From: Fasciolopsis buskii
Lineage: Eukaryota > Platyhelminthes > Trematoda > Plagiorchiida > Fasciolidae
Assembly: GCA_008360955.1 (NCBI GenBank)
Contig: LUCM01007902.1
Span: 240,148-304,147 of the forward strand
Direction of reading: 5' to 3'
DNA: 64,000 nt
The translations under genes and the position numbers were made by a program. Positions 40,917-53,423 of this stretch are shown here, piece by piece. Within the stretch, counting starts at the first letter, position 1, and the number at the start of each line of letters is the position of its first letter. The notes under the pieces were generated by a model. The model made no database searches. It saw nothing but the letters and a program-made list of their open reading frames with translations, and was not told the DNA's origin.

Positions 40917-41200
40917 TGGCATTGTGTATATCATGGCGCCGACGTCGTGCCGTTATGACAATACGCGAGGTTGCAAGATCACAGCAGAAAGGTCCCAATT
41001 GGTCGAAACGATTGGAAAGCGAGGACTTTCGAAAAGTGCCGCACGACAAGCAGCGTACAGATCTGGTGTGCGATAGAACAAGCGCAATCTAAACAACTGT
41101 CAGAGAACAGACATCAAGCTTCAACGTAGATTTTAGAGAAAATAGTTTCCGGAAGCAATCAAGTTTCTCCAAAAGTTCGATGTTAGAGCAGTCCGTCTCA
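40917..41200. repeat. Dispersed repeat with GC-palindromic core, copy B
   Basis: Matches copy A at 29829-30060 over ATTGT, TGGCGCCGACGT, the ACAATACG block, GATCTGGTGTGCGATA and a following TTTCTCCAAAAG block. The core GGCGCCGACGTCGTGCC is again near-palindromic. An 81-codon minus-strand frame (40804-41049) overlaps it without family resemblance. Confidence 0.55.
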
Positions 41201-43259
41201 CGTTAATGAACTGTTTACACGCTGTTGACCCTAATATGACTTATGATTGTTCATCGTACATAATTCTCGGCTTAGCTTGAAAAATGCACCGTTACTGCCG
41301 TTACTACTACTATTTTGGCCATTCACGACTGCCCCTCCCGATCTCATGTCATTTCATAGCAGCCGCTGGCTAGTCCCTGGCTTCGTCCTACTCTAGAACA
41401 TTCCCCACCCACTTCTACTCCCGGGGAATGCAATCATATCTTCGCTTTAAGTCTCCCTTGAACAGACATTAGCGCAGCTCCCGTTGGCAAGGCACCTAAA
41501 AATACCAAAAGACCGTGCTTATTTTGTTAATCGAATCCTGATCCTAGGCAATCAAAATTGGTCGCATTAGAACTCCTACACTTCCCCTTAAGGCCGACAT
41601 AATTACGGATGCAAAATCATGGTTGTCCAAAACTTCTCTCATAGATCGCTAATTCCTTGCAAAAAACCAGACCTTCTTTAATCATGTTGCCCAGGACGTG
41701 GTTTAGGATGCCGTATCCACATAAAGCACCTAGATTCTGCTCACATCAGTGATCTACCCCCATAATTGCAGCAAGGATGACGAAGATTCACTGGAAAATC
41801 ATAAAATGCTTGACTTTTACGTCTGTCGCCCTCCTGAAAGAAACTTGCAACATTTGGGTTCCATTAATGAATCGATGAATCGTTAGATGTTGCACCAGAT
41901 CACTGATTGCCTTCCAGGATTAGAGCGGAAGATTTTAATGTTCTCAACATTTTGCTAGTCCGCGCTGTTTGCTCTCAGTTATCCCCATAACTTCATTTCG
42001 CTTGTATTACTGGGAACATGGTTCCAGATTTTTAGTAAGCCTAAGCTTGACAGCAATGTTCTTGGCCCGTTATTCTCTTTCGACATGGCTATCGTCAATG
42101 CTGCCGCACCAAAAATCCAAAGTGGGAGTGCGCCCGGGTGGCGAAACTCAGCCTTGCGCTGCCCCGCACACCTAGCTCTTTACCAAAATCCCTACTCAAA
42201 TACGATCTTTAACTAGTTAGGCAATCATGCAACTTGCTTTCAAAGCCGGGACAGCTTCTTTTTTATTCCAGCTACAACACAGAAGCTGACTATAGGTATA
42301 GCCTTTCGCTTACCTCCATAGCTTCATCTGATCTGGCTGCCGAAACACCACGTCCAGCGGAAATAGTCTTTTTGGTCAAGGTGCGAAAATTCATTGCGCT
42401 TGAAAAAGGCGACTTTGGTGACTCCTTATCTCAAATGCTCTCGGTTAAATAAACCCCTGACTAAACAAAAAATCTCAACATCTAAAAACTAAATGCGCTC
42501 CACCGAAGATTAAATAACGCGACATTGTCAAAGTACTCTGGAGAAGATTTGCGCAAAACCTTCAGGGGTTGAAAAGATTCGTGACGACCTCCTGTCTAAA
42601 GGCGATAACATTTGTTTACCAATCACCTATCTTCTTCCTTCTCGTGTATAACACTGCCCCTTCTGTTTCCAAACTCCTGTCATTAATCCACACTTCTCTT
42701 CACCGAAGTTTCTGACGTCTCCGCAGCAAGTTTGTTGCAACAATGAAACCCTCCTTCCTTTTCTGGTTCGAGGGCATCCACTAGTTCTCACACGTTTAGG
42801 TGGTCCCTTCTTCTTCTTCTTTTTGTTTGCTCTTCCGTGAATACCAGTACGAGACCCACTCAATGTAAGACCTCCGCCATAATTCTCTTATAAAAATGAA
42901 GTTCCCCGCCATGCTCGACCTGAATACCATACATCTGGAGTTCGCTTGATCAAGCGGAGGATAAAAAACATCAAATACAAGACAACCTTCTTTGAAACAA
43001 TCTGCTCCATGGCGGTCACTGTGACCCTATTAAATTGGAAACTTTCTACAGTTCTCAGTTCCACCTTCTTGATGCTTTTGCTTTGCCCTCTGACGAGCAA
43101 AAATCAGGTTGACAAAAGTTTTCAGTGACGTATTCCATGCCAATTTAATTTTCATATTTGCGTCCTTTGGAATGACTGCTCCTCTCTCCTTGTGATAGTC
43201 TTCAGATATAGCCGACCCGCTCTTGATAGTGTCACTTTACCCATTAACTCCCTGATCAA
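41201..43259. other. No clear feature; possibly 5' part of a LINE
   Basis: The plus strand leads into the RT fragment at 43260. Long open pieces occur on this strand at 42946-43128 and before, but I could not match them to endonuclease or RT finger blocks. A C/T-rich run (TTCTTCTTCTTC) lies near 42810. Confidence 0.35.
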
Positions 43260-43620
43260 TAATCAGTGGCTTTTCTTAAGACAGCGTTCTGGCGCCCATG
43301 CTTTTTCTCATGTACCTGAACCACATGTTTGCCTCTGTACGCCACGACACACAAATCGTCTTCACCGAGGATACCAGTATGCTGAATAAGCTGGGTTACT
43401 CCTACCTGAAAATCCTCATCCGTATTATAGAATTTATTGTGTATTCTCTCAGCCAATGGTTATCTTTCCCATGGATGCAATTTTCTGCCACCAAAGGCAC
43501 CTCAGTCTTACTTAGGACTTTCTCACCCCCCGCCACTTGCAAATTGGACAATATACTATTTTTGGATTCCACTAATCCTTCCCTTTTAATTCTCCCAAAA
43601 GGGTTTATCATCAAGGTACA
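43260..43620 (+). mobile_element. LINE RT fragment with destroyed catalytic box
   Basis: One plus-strand frame (43298-43624) reads MLFLMYLNHMFASVRHDTQI, then VFTEDTSMLNKLGY, IRIIEFIVYSLSQWLSF and, later, LDNILFLDSTNPSLLIL. This follows the order of the LINE RT palm: 'GPLLFLLYINDL', the 'ADDT' catalytic box, the 'SQW' helix, then a thumb strand. The ADD triplet has become TED, so the enzyme is dead even though this frame is open for 108 codons. The opposite-strand frames here are shadows. Confidence 0.65.
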
Positions 43621-43825
43621 ATGATAATAAACCGTATGTTGCTCGAATTCCGAGAGGCATGCTCAAGGCAGATCAAATTTTAATAATGATGTCACGGAGG
43701 CAACAATAAAAATAAAAACATGCAGGAAATAAGAATATACGTGCGCGCATATTTCAGTAACTCAAGCAGAACCAAAATCTGCAATGCAATAAGCGAGGCA
43801 CGAGCTTGCTGGTCCATAATCAAAG

Positions 43826-44980
43826 GTGTACAGAACCTTTGGCAGAATTACACATTATTCTCTGGCTGCTGGTGGAGAGTGCGAATCATTTTATGGTAAA
43901 CTGCACAAAACTTGCGAGCCGCGGGGCAAGCCTTTAGCAGATGACACAGTGTGGCCGGAATCATCAAAAATAAAGATGGGTACTTGGCGGACAGAAATGT
44001 TGGCTAGGAAGACGGAGACTATTGAGGAAATGGTAACGGGGTGAAAATTATCCAACCGCAAGCTAAACGTCATGTGAGGTGGATAAATGAGTGGTAATTA
44101 ACAACAACAGATGGTCCATGTAGTGCTCAAGATGAAGACAGGGGAGAATATTCCAGATTATTTCAGACTATTTACAGCATGAAACGCCATAAAGAATTGT
44201 ATGCAGAGAAACTGGGTAACTTGCAATAATTCAAACCGCACTCACAAGCGGCTGGGGCAAACTGAATTTTGAAGTGCGAGGGTTAAAATAACGATTTTAT
44301 GCAATAAATATGAGTCCCCAAATACACCTGCCAAGGATGCCTTCCATTCTGTCAATTTTAGCGTTTAATTTTTTGGGCTTAGGTAGCGTTAAAGATGGGG
44401 GCATTGGGGAACCCTCCTGTGGGATTAGTGACCTTGGCTTTCGCTAGTCGTTACGCTTCACCTGAGTAGGTGCACTCAAAGCGATCGGCGTCCCGGTTTC
44501 CGATGTCTTTGTGTTGAATGGACCGGTACGAGATCGCCAGATCTGACAAGCGGCATCCTATTACGGATGGTTAACTAGAGCATTGAATATTATGCAAGTT
44601 GTTAGGATTAAGGTCCGTGTTGCATCTGCAATCTATGTTGGCGGTTGAATGCGAAGTGTGGTCATTGGCCGACCTTCAGAAAACTCGGGAAGGAGGGTGC
44701 AGTCTGAAAACTGTTCTAACTAGCGTTGTGGTGTGTAGAACAATTCAAACAACGTTCCAGCGCAATGAAGATGCCCGAATAGTTCAAAGGTGTGCTGATA
44801 TAATATCGGCCAACTTCTTCTGGGCGTTTCAGTTTTCAAAACAATCTCAAAGTGAGTAGAAAGAAGAGGTTTTTCGCTGGTGGTGCTGTATGCGACGAGC
44901 CTTCCGGTTTCCCACTTTTCATAGGACGCATGGCTCGGTCAGTCTTAGGCTCCATGGTCCTTATTTGCAACGCATTTCTC
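43826..44980 (+). mobile_element. RTE-like LINE relic (linker and C-terminal region)
   Basis: At 43880-44040 the plus strand reads ESFYGKLHKTCEPRGKPLAD followed by ESSKIKMGTWRTEM. This resembles the linker between endonuclease and RT ('L......P.G..L.D....' then 'W..HF'). From about 44600 it reads IKVRVASAIYVGG and, in the adjacent frame, ECEVWSLADLQKT, recalling the C-terminal 'LLYG.E.W.L...DL..L' block. FQRNEDARIVQRC follows. The RT core is deleted or unrecognisable between these parts. The fit is weaker than for the other LINE relics. Confidence 0.5.
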
Positions 44981-47900
44981 AGCAAATATCTGATGTCTTC
45001 ACGGAAATGGATTGCGGTAGTTTGATTGAATGTCTAGCACAAAAGTTATTGAATAAAAGTCATTCTTTACTCTGTTTGTGGGATTTATCTGGTATACGGG
45101 CTCATTGTAACTGTGACTAGGGGAATCAGTTAAAACTGATTACGTATTAGCCGTTACCAATGCCGCCGCTGTGGATTGCCAGGAATTAGTAATAGTGGAT
45201 TCAGTCACGACCGACAAAGTTGGCCGGACAGAACACGCCGCGGAAAGTCATAAAACAGTCGGAAGGGAGAAACATGAGAATGCCAGGATTAATGTTCCTA
45301 CCTGAGCAGAATGATAAAAAATTGGACCACCTAAGAGTTTTGATAAGCAAACTCAACTAATTAGGAACAAAACGGCGGCATTTGTGCGAAACTTCAGCGT
45401 ACGCGTCAGCTGTGCGTTGAGAGGGGAGGAGCGGATCAAAACCTGAAGACAATGAAGCATGCGCTACAGTCCGATGCGCTATTTCCACGGATCGTCCTAC
45501 AACCCAGTCAAATGCATGTCTACCTAAAAATATCGCTGTAGGTTTGCTCATTTCTCAAGGTCACTTGCGAGCTGATGGTCTAGTATTGAACGCAGTCCAC
45601 AGCTTTAAATCTCCCGTTAGCTCCTGTTACTGGGTTCAAAAATTTCTCGACAGAATAATTTTTCTAACGAAGGAATGACTGAGCGCATAGAAGTACCTTC
45701 CATGGTTCCTCCGCCTGACCTTAATTTTTCGCCTGATATATTTTTTTCGCAACTGCTGTAGTAGGCCGTTTTCCTTATGCTCGGAGACTCTGAGTTAAAC
45801 GATCATGGCATAGTGGGGGAAAGGGTTGGGAACCATCAACTATTCAACTTTGAAAACCACACCCGCCTAAGAGCCACGAAAACTCATTGAGGTCTGCTTG
45901 GTGTCTCAGTCTAAACACAATCTAGTTCTCCTGCGAAATTTCCCTTTATGAGACTGCCAGATTTGCGGTGGTCAAGACGTTCTCGTCTATGGCCGGCGGG
46001 CCAGATAACATAGTTGTGAGAAAGCTGTTTTCCAGGGACAGACTTTTCCAAATTGTGCAAAATCCGCTGACTATAAACATTGTGGCCTGGAACCAGGTAA
46101 CGCCTCCAAATAAAATAAGCCTGCAACTCTTCTCCCTGGACGGAGACCAGTAGACCTGTGAAGCAAGGTTGCATACTTCCGCTGACCTACCGCTGGAGGC
46201 CCCAAGGTTGATGAACCCAAGTTTAATCGTACATCCTCGCCCACGATGCAAAACAGTTATAGAATGGTATGAAAACAAGGCTGAATTGGCTCTTGGCTAC
46301 GACATCCGTAAGGTAATCTAGACACAATGATCAGTAACCTGAAAGCTCAAATGCGATGCTTAAAGTGTTATGATGAGTAAGGTATTGACCGGGAAGCCAC
46401 CTAACAAAGTGTCGCATGGGCTATATAAATATTTGAGTTTGTCTTCCCGAATTCCCCCACCGACTTGCCTCACAGACTACCTCTAACCCGGCCACCATCC
46501 CTTTCCTCCAATAGGTTCATGATTGCACCAAAATCTTCGGCTTAGGCTGATGGAACTACGAAGCCCAGAATGAAGCGTTCCCTCAGGCATCAGGCCGATC
46601 TATCTATATGCTGCTTTTCCCCGACGAATGCGCATTGTATTCAGTCTTCCCTTGAGCGAGCATACTCGTGTATTACTTATGCCCAACCTTTATCCTATGG
46701 TCTCATTCTGGCGCCCCCGGAACCAGACTAAGAAAAGAGAAAAGTACACACTACTCAGCTTTGAACTTGTTATGCTAAAAGTAATATCATGGTGGGCGGA
46801 GAAAAGAGCAGCTCCAGATGGGGCGCCTCCCCCTCTCAAAAGTTTTCATCGGTTTTAAATAGAAAATACACCACACCTGGATGCCGAGGAACAAAAAAGT
46901 GGTCCTGCATTAAACAACTTATAACCCTAGCGGCCGGTAACTTGTCCCGATTATAAGAGGAAGTTCAAATTTTCTAAGTACATTCCTTATCTCTTTTGTT
47001 CCCGTATCCAAAATGATTCAGAGAGGAGACGCGATTGTTATTCCACAATCGCCTGCCGACCAAACCTGGAATATAGTTCTATTCTGACTATCCTAATAAC
47101 TTGAACTCATACAAATTTGTGCGTTGCTATGCTATTCTCATTAAAGGGGATACTCCTAGCTAGCGCAGATGGACACAACCAACAGCACGATACGTGATGT
47201 TTCCAAAACCAAAACACTGGAATTCTCAATATGCCTTCTAACCACCGGCTTCCTGTTAACACTTCATTCCTTTTCCCAATCTTTTTTGATCTTTTCATAG
47301 CCTTCACAGAGTGGGTTGTTTGCTGTGTATTAGAATTACCACCTCTTGCTTCCCTGAAGGGATACTAACCCAGACACTTCTTACAAATTAATGAGGAAAA
47401 CCACAGAAACTTCCCTAACGGCATGCGTCGAAACGGCGGAACTGGACTCAAATAACCCAATTTTAGTCAGCCGTCCTGGATGACCATAATCCCAGTCGTA
47501 TGACGGGGCACTTGACCAGAGTCCACTGTCATGAGATGCAGTGGCCCATCCAAACCCTCCATATTTTTAAGTCGCTGACTTCCCCTGCTTCTGATGTCAA
47601 ATATTTTCCTTCTCTCAGGTTCTCATACAAGCGTCCGCCATTTTCCCCTTCGTGATCGGTCTGTTTTTTAAGTCCCTTGTCACATTCGTGCTTTCTAACA
47701 TGCACTCAATCGTACAAATAAGTTCACCTATCACCACTCCATTTGCACGTGCTTTCGCGATTACCTCATTATGACTATCATCTACCTACTTGAATCCTTG
47801 ATATTTCACGAATTGCCAAATGCGAATAACATCCAGCAGCAGTTGTCCTCCATCCATTGGTAGGAGACGATTTGAACCATATTAACAAGTTCCAGCTGCA

Positions 47901-49984
47901 TCAAACCACTGTTATTCATTAGCCAGGTTTTCTACGGTCGACTAAGGCCCACAATCTATCAGCGAAGTTCTCCAGTAGATTTCTTTCAGGATGCAATTAA
48001 CAGCGCACTTCGAATCTATTTCTTGGATTAGCAAAATGTGCCTGAATCTGATATTCCCGAGGGTTGACATTGCCGTTGTGCAAGGATTTTTCACGTGACA
48101 AAGCAAACATAATCAGTCATGCGAACCATTGTCACAATCTATGAAGTCGGTTTACGCACGAAAGAAGAAAATTTGCTCAAATATCCGAATCGAAACTAAT
48201 CATCCAATTTTTTGGTGGCAACAAGACCCGTGACTGCCAGAAATAGAAAAGAGTTAGCTATGAGCGAGTAAATAACGCATGCAACACAATCGAAAAAACT
48301 AACATTTCTGGAACATTGCCTGTTATATAAATTATTTGCACTCACTGATCACAATGTGCTTTCTCCGTAATTGTACTATTTCTATTGTTTTTTCCATTAT
48401 GTCCACCTAGAAAACGCCTGTCATTCAACGGCGTGACACTTCCACAGTGGTCACACGGTAGTGAAGGAATACGGAGTAGCTCTCCCGCTGAATTCATAAT
48501 CTTTTTTCTCCTAGGGGCATTCCGCAATGTTGGATATATTCGGCCTTTCGTTATTAGCAGGATTTTCTTCCTAATACCGCTCACATTGCAAGTGATCTTT
48601 TGACGTTATGCTTTTGCCAGATCCCTACATACTCCGTTATTCTCCCTCATAATTTCACCCATTCTTCTCATGGAGGACAATGGAAATTTGCTCGATACTT
48701 GACCTCACCAGAGAAAAAGCATTAGGCTGAAATCACAAAAGAGACTTCCCTCAAAATATTGCTAGGTCCTCCTTCCTTCTGTTTAATGGGACGACACAGC
48801 ATTGTGCATCAATAGTGGGCCCCAAAACTGACATGAAAGTTGCCCAGACGCCTCCTCCCATCCAAATCGCCACCCAATGACGAATAGGTGATAATATACG
48901 AATTCACCTGTTTACTGTTAAACGTCTTCCAAAAGTCCCAGAAATTTGTTTCTACAAATTCACTAGTAGTAGTGAGGACCCCCATTGCCTTGGTGCGTTG
49001 AAGTTAGCTTGCGAGATGCATTTGTATCAACGGTAGAACACTCTTTCCTACGTTGGGTGGAGCCCAAAATAATTAATCAATGCAATTCTGATAGAGTAGG
49101 CAGGTTCGATTTGTTGCCGTGTTTATCCAGTAATAGTTACATACCTTCTAAGGATCTGTGCCTCTAACGCGGAAGAGCTGATGCAGACAGAAGCCTCATT
49201 GGAGTGCTCAATTTCTAAACTGCTGGCCATCAAAAGCTACATTGCATATGCGCCATCGGCAGCTTTTCCCGTTGTTAGTTTTGCGACTGCTTCGTATTCG
49301 TATGGGCGGTGAGATCTTCATAACTGTCAGGGGTGCTTCACGAATAAATAATTATCAACCTTTGGCACCCCGGATGGACAGCGAAAAGTATAAAAAGACG
49401 ACTTTAATTTCTTTTTACAATAAATCTAAGGACGCCTTTGATGCCCAACATTCAGAAGCTCTAGGCTGGGACATTTGTACCTCTCAAAGTGACTTTCGTT
49501 TTGGCGGAAGCTGACTTTTCCATAAATTATCAGGTTCTGACCTCGACGTCTGCAAAGTGCGTTATAAAGTGGTGAATCTGTTGGCAAAGCACTTAGCTCC
49601 TTCGACCCAGAAATTCCGTCCCTCTGTTGTTTGTAAAACTCCGACCAATCGGGCCGGCACTTTTTTGATTCCCAGGCTAGATGTAATTTTAGTTGACGTT
49701 TTCTATCCCCGAGCTCACTTACTGAAAAAACCCTGAAGTAATTCAGCGGTTGTCTTGCTCCCAATGTTTTTCTGCTTGGAACAGTTATTCGCAATCAGAC
49801 AGATAAAGTTATCAGAGGGTGGCTCAGACCTAAAGGGACACACGACATAATCGGTTCCAGTTTCTACAGTTTAGATGATAAGACATAACAGGACATTGAC
49901 TAATGTGAAATTGATGAAACACCTATTGGTAGCCTCCTCAACCATTACCAACGTATATTAAGCATAAGTATAAGAGGACTTCAG
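44981..49984. other. Mostly unrecognised; one long nearly open plus-strand frame
   Basis: At about 45917-46318 a plus-strand frame is open for some 130 codons with one internal stop (near 46150), flanked by stops. It includes RFAVVKTFSSMAGGPDNIVV and, after the stop, RLMNPSLIVHPRPRCKTVIE and ENKAELALGYDIRK, which look protein-like but unfamiliar. It could be an old retroelement gag or a processed pseudogene. Elsewhere only short open frames are seen; the 122-codon minus-strand frame at 49426-49794 has no recognisable motif. Confidence 0.35.
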
Positions 49985-50300
49985 TGGCGAGAAGCGTTAG
50001 ATTGCATGATAAACATTTAGACAGGGTCAGATCCCCCCATTTGGGCAACGTCAAAAATGCCCACACAAACCGGTGTGCCTGAATAAAAACCAATAGCAAT
50101 ATAGTTGTATATTTCTCGAAGACTCCGGTATTAATGCGTGGTAGCATGATCAAGAGTTACAATGGCATAACTGTACTCGTCGAACATTACAGCACACAGA
50201 TGCAGATAAAATAAGGATCCGTTAAGATTAGACGTGGTTGCCAGATGCCCAGCAAAACGTTTGGCGTTTAGATGCACCAACAATGCTTATCGCAGGCATG
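49985..50300. repeat. Unclassified direct repeat, copy 1
   Basis: Shares ordered blocks with 51890-52130 in the same orientation: ATCCCCCCAT, a GCCT-AATAAA block, GTATATTTCTCG with the next 40 bases including GCATGATCAA, and a GCACCAAC-ATG-ATCGCAGG block. Copies are diverged and of unequal length. A shorter similar piece may lie near 43640-43670. Confidence 0.5.
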
Positions 50301-51389
50301 GAGGCTGATTGAAGGACAGCAACAAATTTTAAAATGTGGTCTAAGTGTTCTAAACCTAAAAAGTTTATTTGATGTCCGCAAACCTCATTCTGTGACAGAG
50401 AAAGCCAATGAATAATGAGTGACGGATCAAAAATCAGCAAACCTGGCCAAGACTCCTGGATTAAAGAACGGAGGATGACAGTGGACGTACAACATTAGAG
50501 GATAGATGGAAGCTTATGGCGATGCTAAGTACGGTAGTTTCTGCAGCCAATGAGATGGGCAAAATACGTTTGGAAGCGTGGAAAATGGCAAAACTCGATA
50601 AGCATTTAGTGAACTATTGCTTGAAGGCGTGTAGGCAGAAAGAGACACCGAATGCGAGGAAAAAATGACACAAGTCTTAATGCACTGCACCATTTGTTGG
50701 GATCCAGAAGGTTAGTGTCGCAATATATAAGGACACATCAACTAAGTTGGGACAAGCACTGCAAATGCGGATCACGGAAAACGGGCTGCGCAATGTGGGA
50801 GAGAATAGCATGGTCTTGCCATGGACAAACCGAATCTGCAAAACTTTGACCTGATGTGGGGATTTGGGATGTTATATATCCCGCAAGTCTTGGATTGATT
50901 AAGGTAGTAAGTTCGTCTGCACTCACGAAAGAATGGTTGTCCATCAAAAGCCGTTTGTTGTTCTGGACTTAAATTTTCAAACTTGCTTCATCAAATTTCA
51001 CTTTTTTCCTGAATGGCGTAAGACACGGTGATGTTAACAAGGCTTCTCCATTTAATGAGGAATAAATTCTTTGGCAGCAAACCATGATGTTTCTTTGGTA
51101 AATTTTCTCGTTTCTGACACATGAAATTAGAATGTGTTGCCCTGCCTTGAGTATGGGAGGACTTCTAACTCTACAACCGATTATCTCCTGCTCCAAAATT
51201 TTATATATTTATTGTCTTTCGTCGTTCGACACAACCCATCAGTTGGAAAACTTTTCAGACTGTCATTTCTTTATTGTTTCAAACTGCGCAGACGCACAAT
51301 CGGTCGGTCGTAATTTGACCTGTCGTAGTCCTCCTCGTGTTATTCGTTCCAAAATATTCAGTATGCCACCATGTTTGGATTCCAAATGC
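50301..51389. other. No firm feature between the repeat copies
   Basis: A plus-strand frame at 50652-50849 contains WDKHCKCGSRKTGCAMWERI, a Cys-rich run faintly like the zinc-knuckle C-terminus of some LINEs, but support is thin. Nothing else recognised. Confidence 0.3.
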
Positions 51390-51770
51390 GAACTAAATGC
51401 CGACATCGTCCTCGCATAACGCTGCCTATGGTGCTGCCGTCCATCTTAACTTTCAAGGTAATTTGGGCGCAAGATTCAGGTTCTCAAGCTAACTTTTCTA
51501 TTGGCTGCACGACAGACCCAGCATCGATTCCCGGACACAACTCTGAAGCTTTCTATGGGACTCAGAGTGTTCCATCGCGAAAATTTTGGCCGAAAGTTTC
51601 TATGTACCTACCCCCAGCCCTCCATGAGCAGGTAGATAAGCCCTCAACCTCTCATCTCTTTGCCGGCCTGAACTGTAATTGCTTTCCTTTGGCTGGTTGC
51701 AGCAAATCTGATCGGTACATCTGAATAAAGCCATTACTGCCCCACATTATCCATCCAGTAGACCTGAGCT
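51390..51770 (+). mobile_element. Probable BEL/Pao retrotransposon fragment
   Basis: In the plus-strand frame through 51424 the sequence reads NAAYGAAVHLNFQGNLGARF, matching the RNase H-region block of BEL/Pao elements ('DAS..AYGAV.YL'). About 50 codons on, after stops and a shift, comes ESFYVPTPSPP, recalling the BEL 'HVPT..NPAD' block. The 117-codon frame at 51371-51724 is in another register and is probably a shadow. The evidence is two motifs in the right order and spacing, with the rest decayed. A Ty3/gypsy RNase H is the alternative. Confidence 0.45.
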
Positions 51771-51889
51771 AGCGACTTTAGTCTGTCGCCAATCCGCCGC
51801 TTGTGTGCAATAACCAGTGGATGCCGTATACTGCTAATAACAACAAAAAGACGTGCGGCTGTCGCTGCCGGAATACAAGCACGTTTATA

Positions 51890-52130
51890 AATCCCCCATG
51901 AAGACCTAATAGCCTCAGAAATAAACCCGACGTCAATATAATATTAACATTAGTATATTTCTCGGAAACTTCGAGAGGCATGCTTGGTTGCATGATCAAA
52001 TGTTGCATAAGAATTGCAAGTCACACTGAACAATCAAATAAACATCTGGGTACAAAATGAGAAAAAAAGCCAAACTGGCATACCAAGAGGAACACGGTGT
52101 TTATGCGCACCAACGATGTGCATCGCAGGT
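51890..52130. repeat. Unclassified direct repeat, copy 2
   Basis: Partner of 49985-50300. Includes GTATATTTCTCGGAAACTTC, TTGCATGATCAA and GCGCACCAACGATGTGCATC. The two copies bracket the BEL/Pao-like fragment in direct orientation, so decayed LTRs are possible but unproven. Confidence 0.5.
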
Positions 52131-52481
52131 GCAATATTCAAATGGATGATGGTGGCGGGGGTACTTACGAAACTTCCACCCCCGCCAAACGGCCATGTTT
52201 TTGCGGGCGTTCAAACCGTCGGACGCAACTCATCCCCCCGCGATAACTGATAGTTACGCCTTCGTTTTTCATCCCCTTACCTGGGGCAGGGCGCAGCGGT
52301 GACCCAGTAACGCAGAGGGCCCCGTAACAATCTTGAAAGTCTGCATGATGTCTTCTCTTTCCCTGAAATTTTAAGGAGTATAGGCCGGGAAATTGTAGCT
52401 TGTCTACATACCTCTTGTTCATCAGCTATCCAAGCCATCATGTAAGATTACACTGAGCCCAAAGTTGCATTTTCACTTCTC

Positions 52482-53423
52482 NNNNNNNNNNNNNNNNNNN
52501 NNNNNNNNNNNNNNNNNNNNNNNNNNNNNNNNNNNNNNNNNNNNNNNNNNNNNNNNNNNNNNNNNNNNNNNNNNNNNNNNNNNNNNNNNNNNNNNNNNNN
52601 NNNNNNNNNNNNNNNNNNNNNNNNNNNNNNNNNNNNNNNNNNNNNNNNNNNNNNNNNNNNNNNNNNNNNNNNNNNNNNNNNNNNNNNNNNNNNNNNNNNN
52701 NNNNNNNNNNNNNNNNNNNNNNNNNNNNNNNNNNNNNNNNNNNNNNNNNNNNNNNNNNNNNNNNNNNNNNNNNNNNNNNNNNNNNNNNNNNNNNNNNNNN
52801 NNNNNNNNNNNNNNNNNNNNNNNNNNNNNNNNNNNNNNNNNNNNNNNNNNNNNNNNNNNNNNNNNNNNNNNNNNNNNNNNNNNNNNNNNNNNNNNNNNNN
52901 NNNNNNNNNNNNNNNNNNNNNNNNNNNNNNNNNNNNNNNNNNNNNNNNNNNNNNNNNNNNNNNNNNNNNNNNNNNNNNNNNNNNNNNNNNNNNNNNNNNN
53001 NNNNNNNNNNNNNNNNNNNNNNNNNNNNNNNNNNNNNNNNNNNNNNNNNNNNNNNNNNNNNNNNNNNNNNNNNNNNNNNNNNNNNNNNNNNNNNNNNNNN
53101 NNNNNNNNNNNNNNNNNNNNNNNNNNNNNNNNNNNNNNNNNNNNNNNNNNNNNNNNNNNNNNNNNNNNNNNNNNNNNNNNNNNNNNNNNNNNNNNNNNNN
53201 NNNNNNNNNNNNNNNNNNNNNNNNNNNNNNNNNNNNNNNNNNNNNNNNNNNNNNNNNNNNNNNNNNNNNNNNNNNNNNNNNNNNNNNNNNNNNNNNNNNN
53301 NNNNNNNNNNNNNNNNNNNNNNNNNNNNNNNNNNNNNNNNNNNNNNNNNNNNNNNNNNNNNNNNNNNNNNNNNNNNNNNNNNNNNNNNNNNNNNNNNNNN
53401 NNNNNNNNNNNNNNNNNNNNNNN
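52482..53423. other. Assembly gap (942 Ns)
   Basis: A continuous run of Ns. Any open frame across it is artificial. The gap lies less than 450 bases from the 3' end of the Mutator-like transposase relic and may hide its terminal repeat. Confidence 0.99.

Noticed and set aside
49426..49794. 122-codon minus-strand protein
   Set aside because: Composition looks random and no motif is seen; the overlapping plus-strand DAFDAQ was considered as an RT palm block but has no supporting neighbours.
51371..51724. 117-codon plus-strand host protein
   Set aside because: The adjacent frame carries BEL/Pao-like motifs, which explains the region better.
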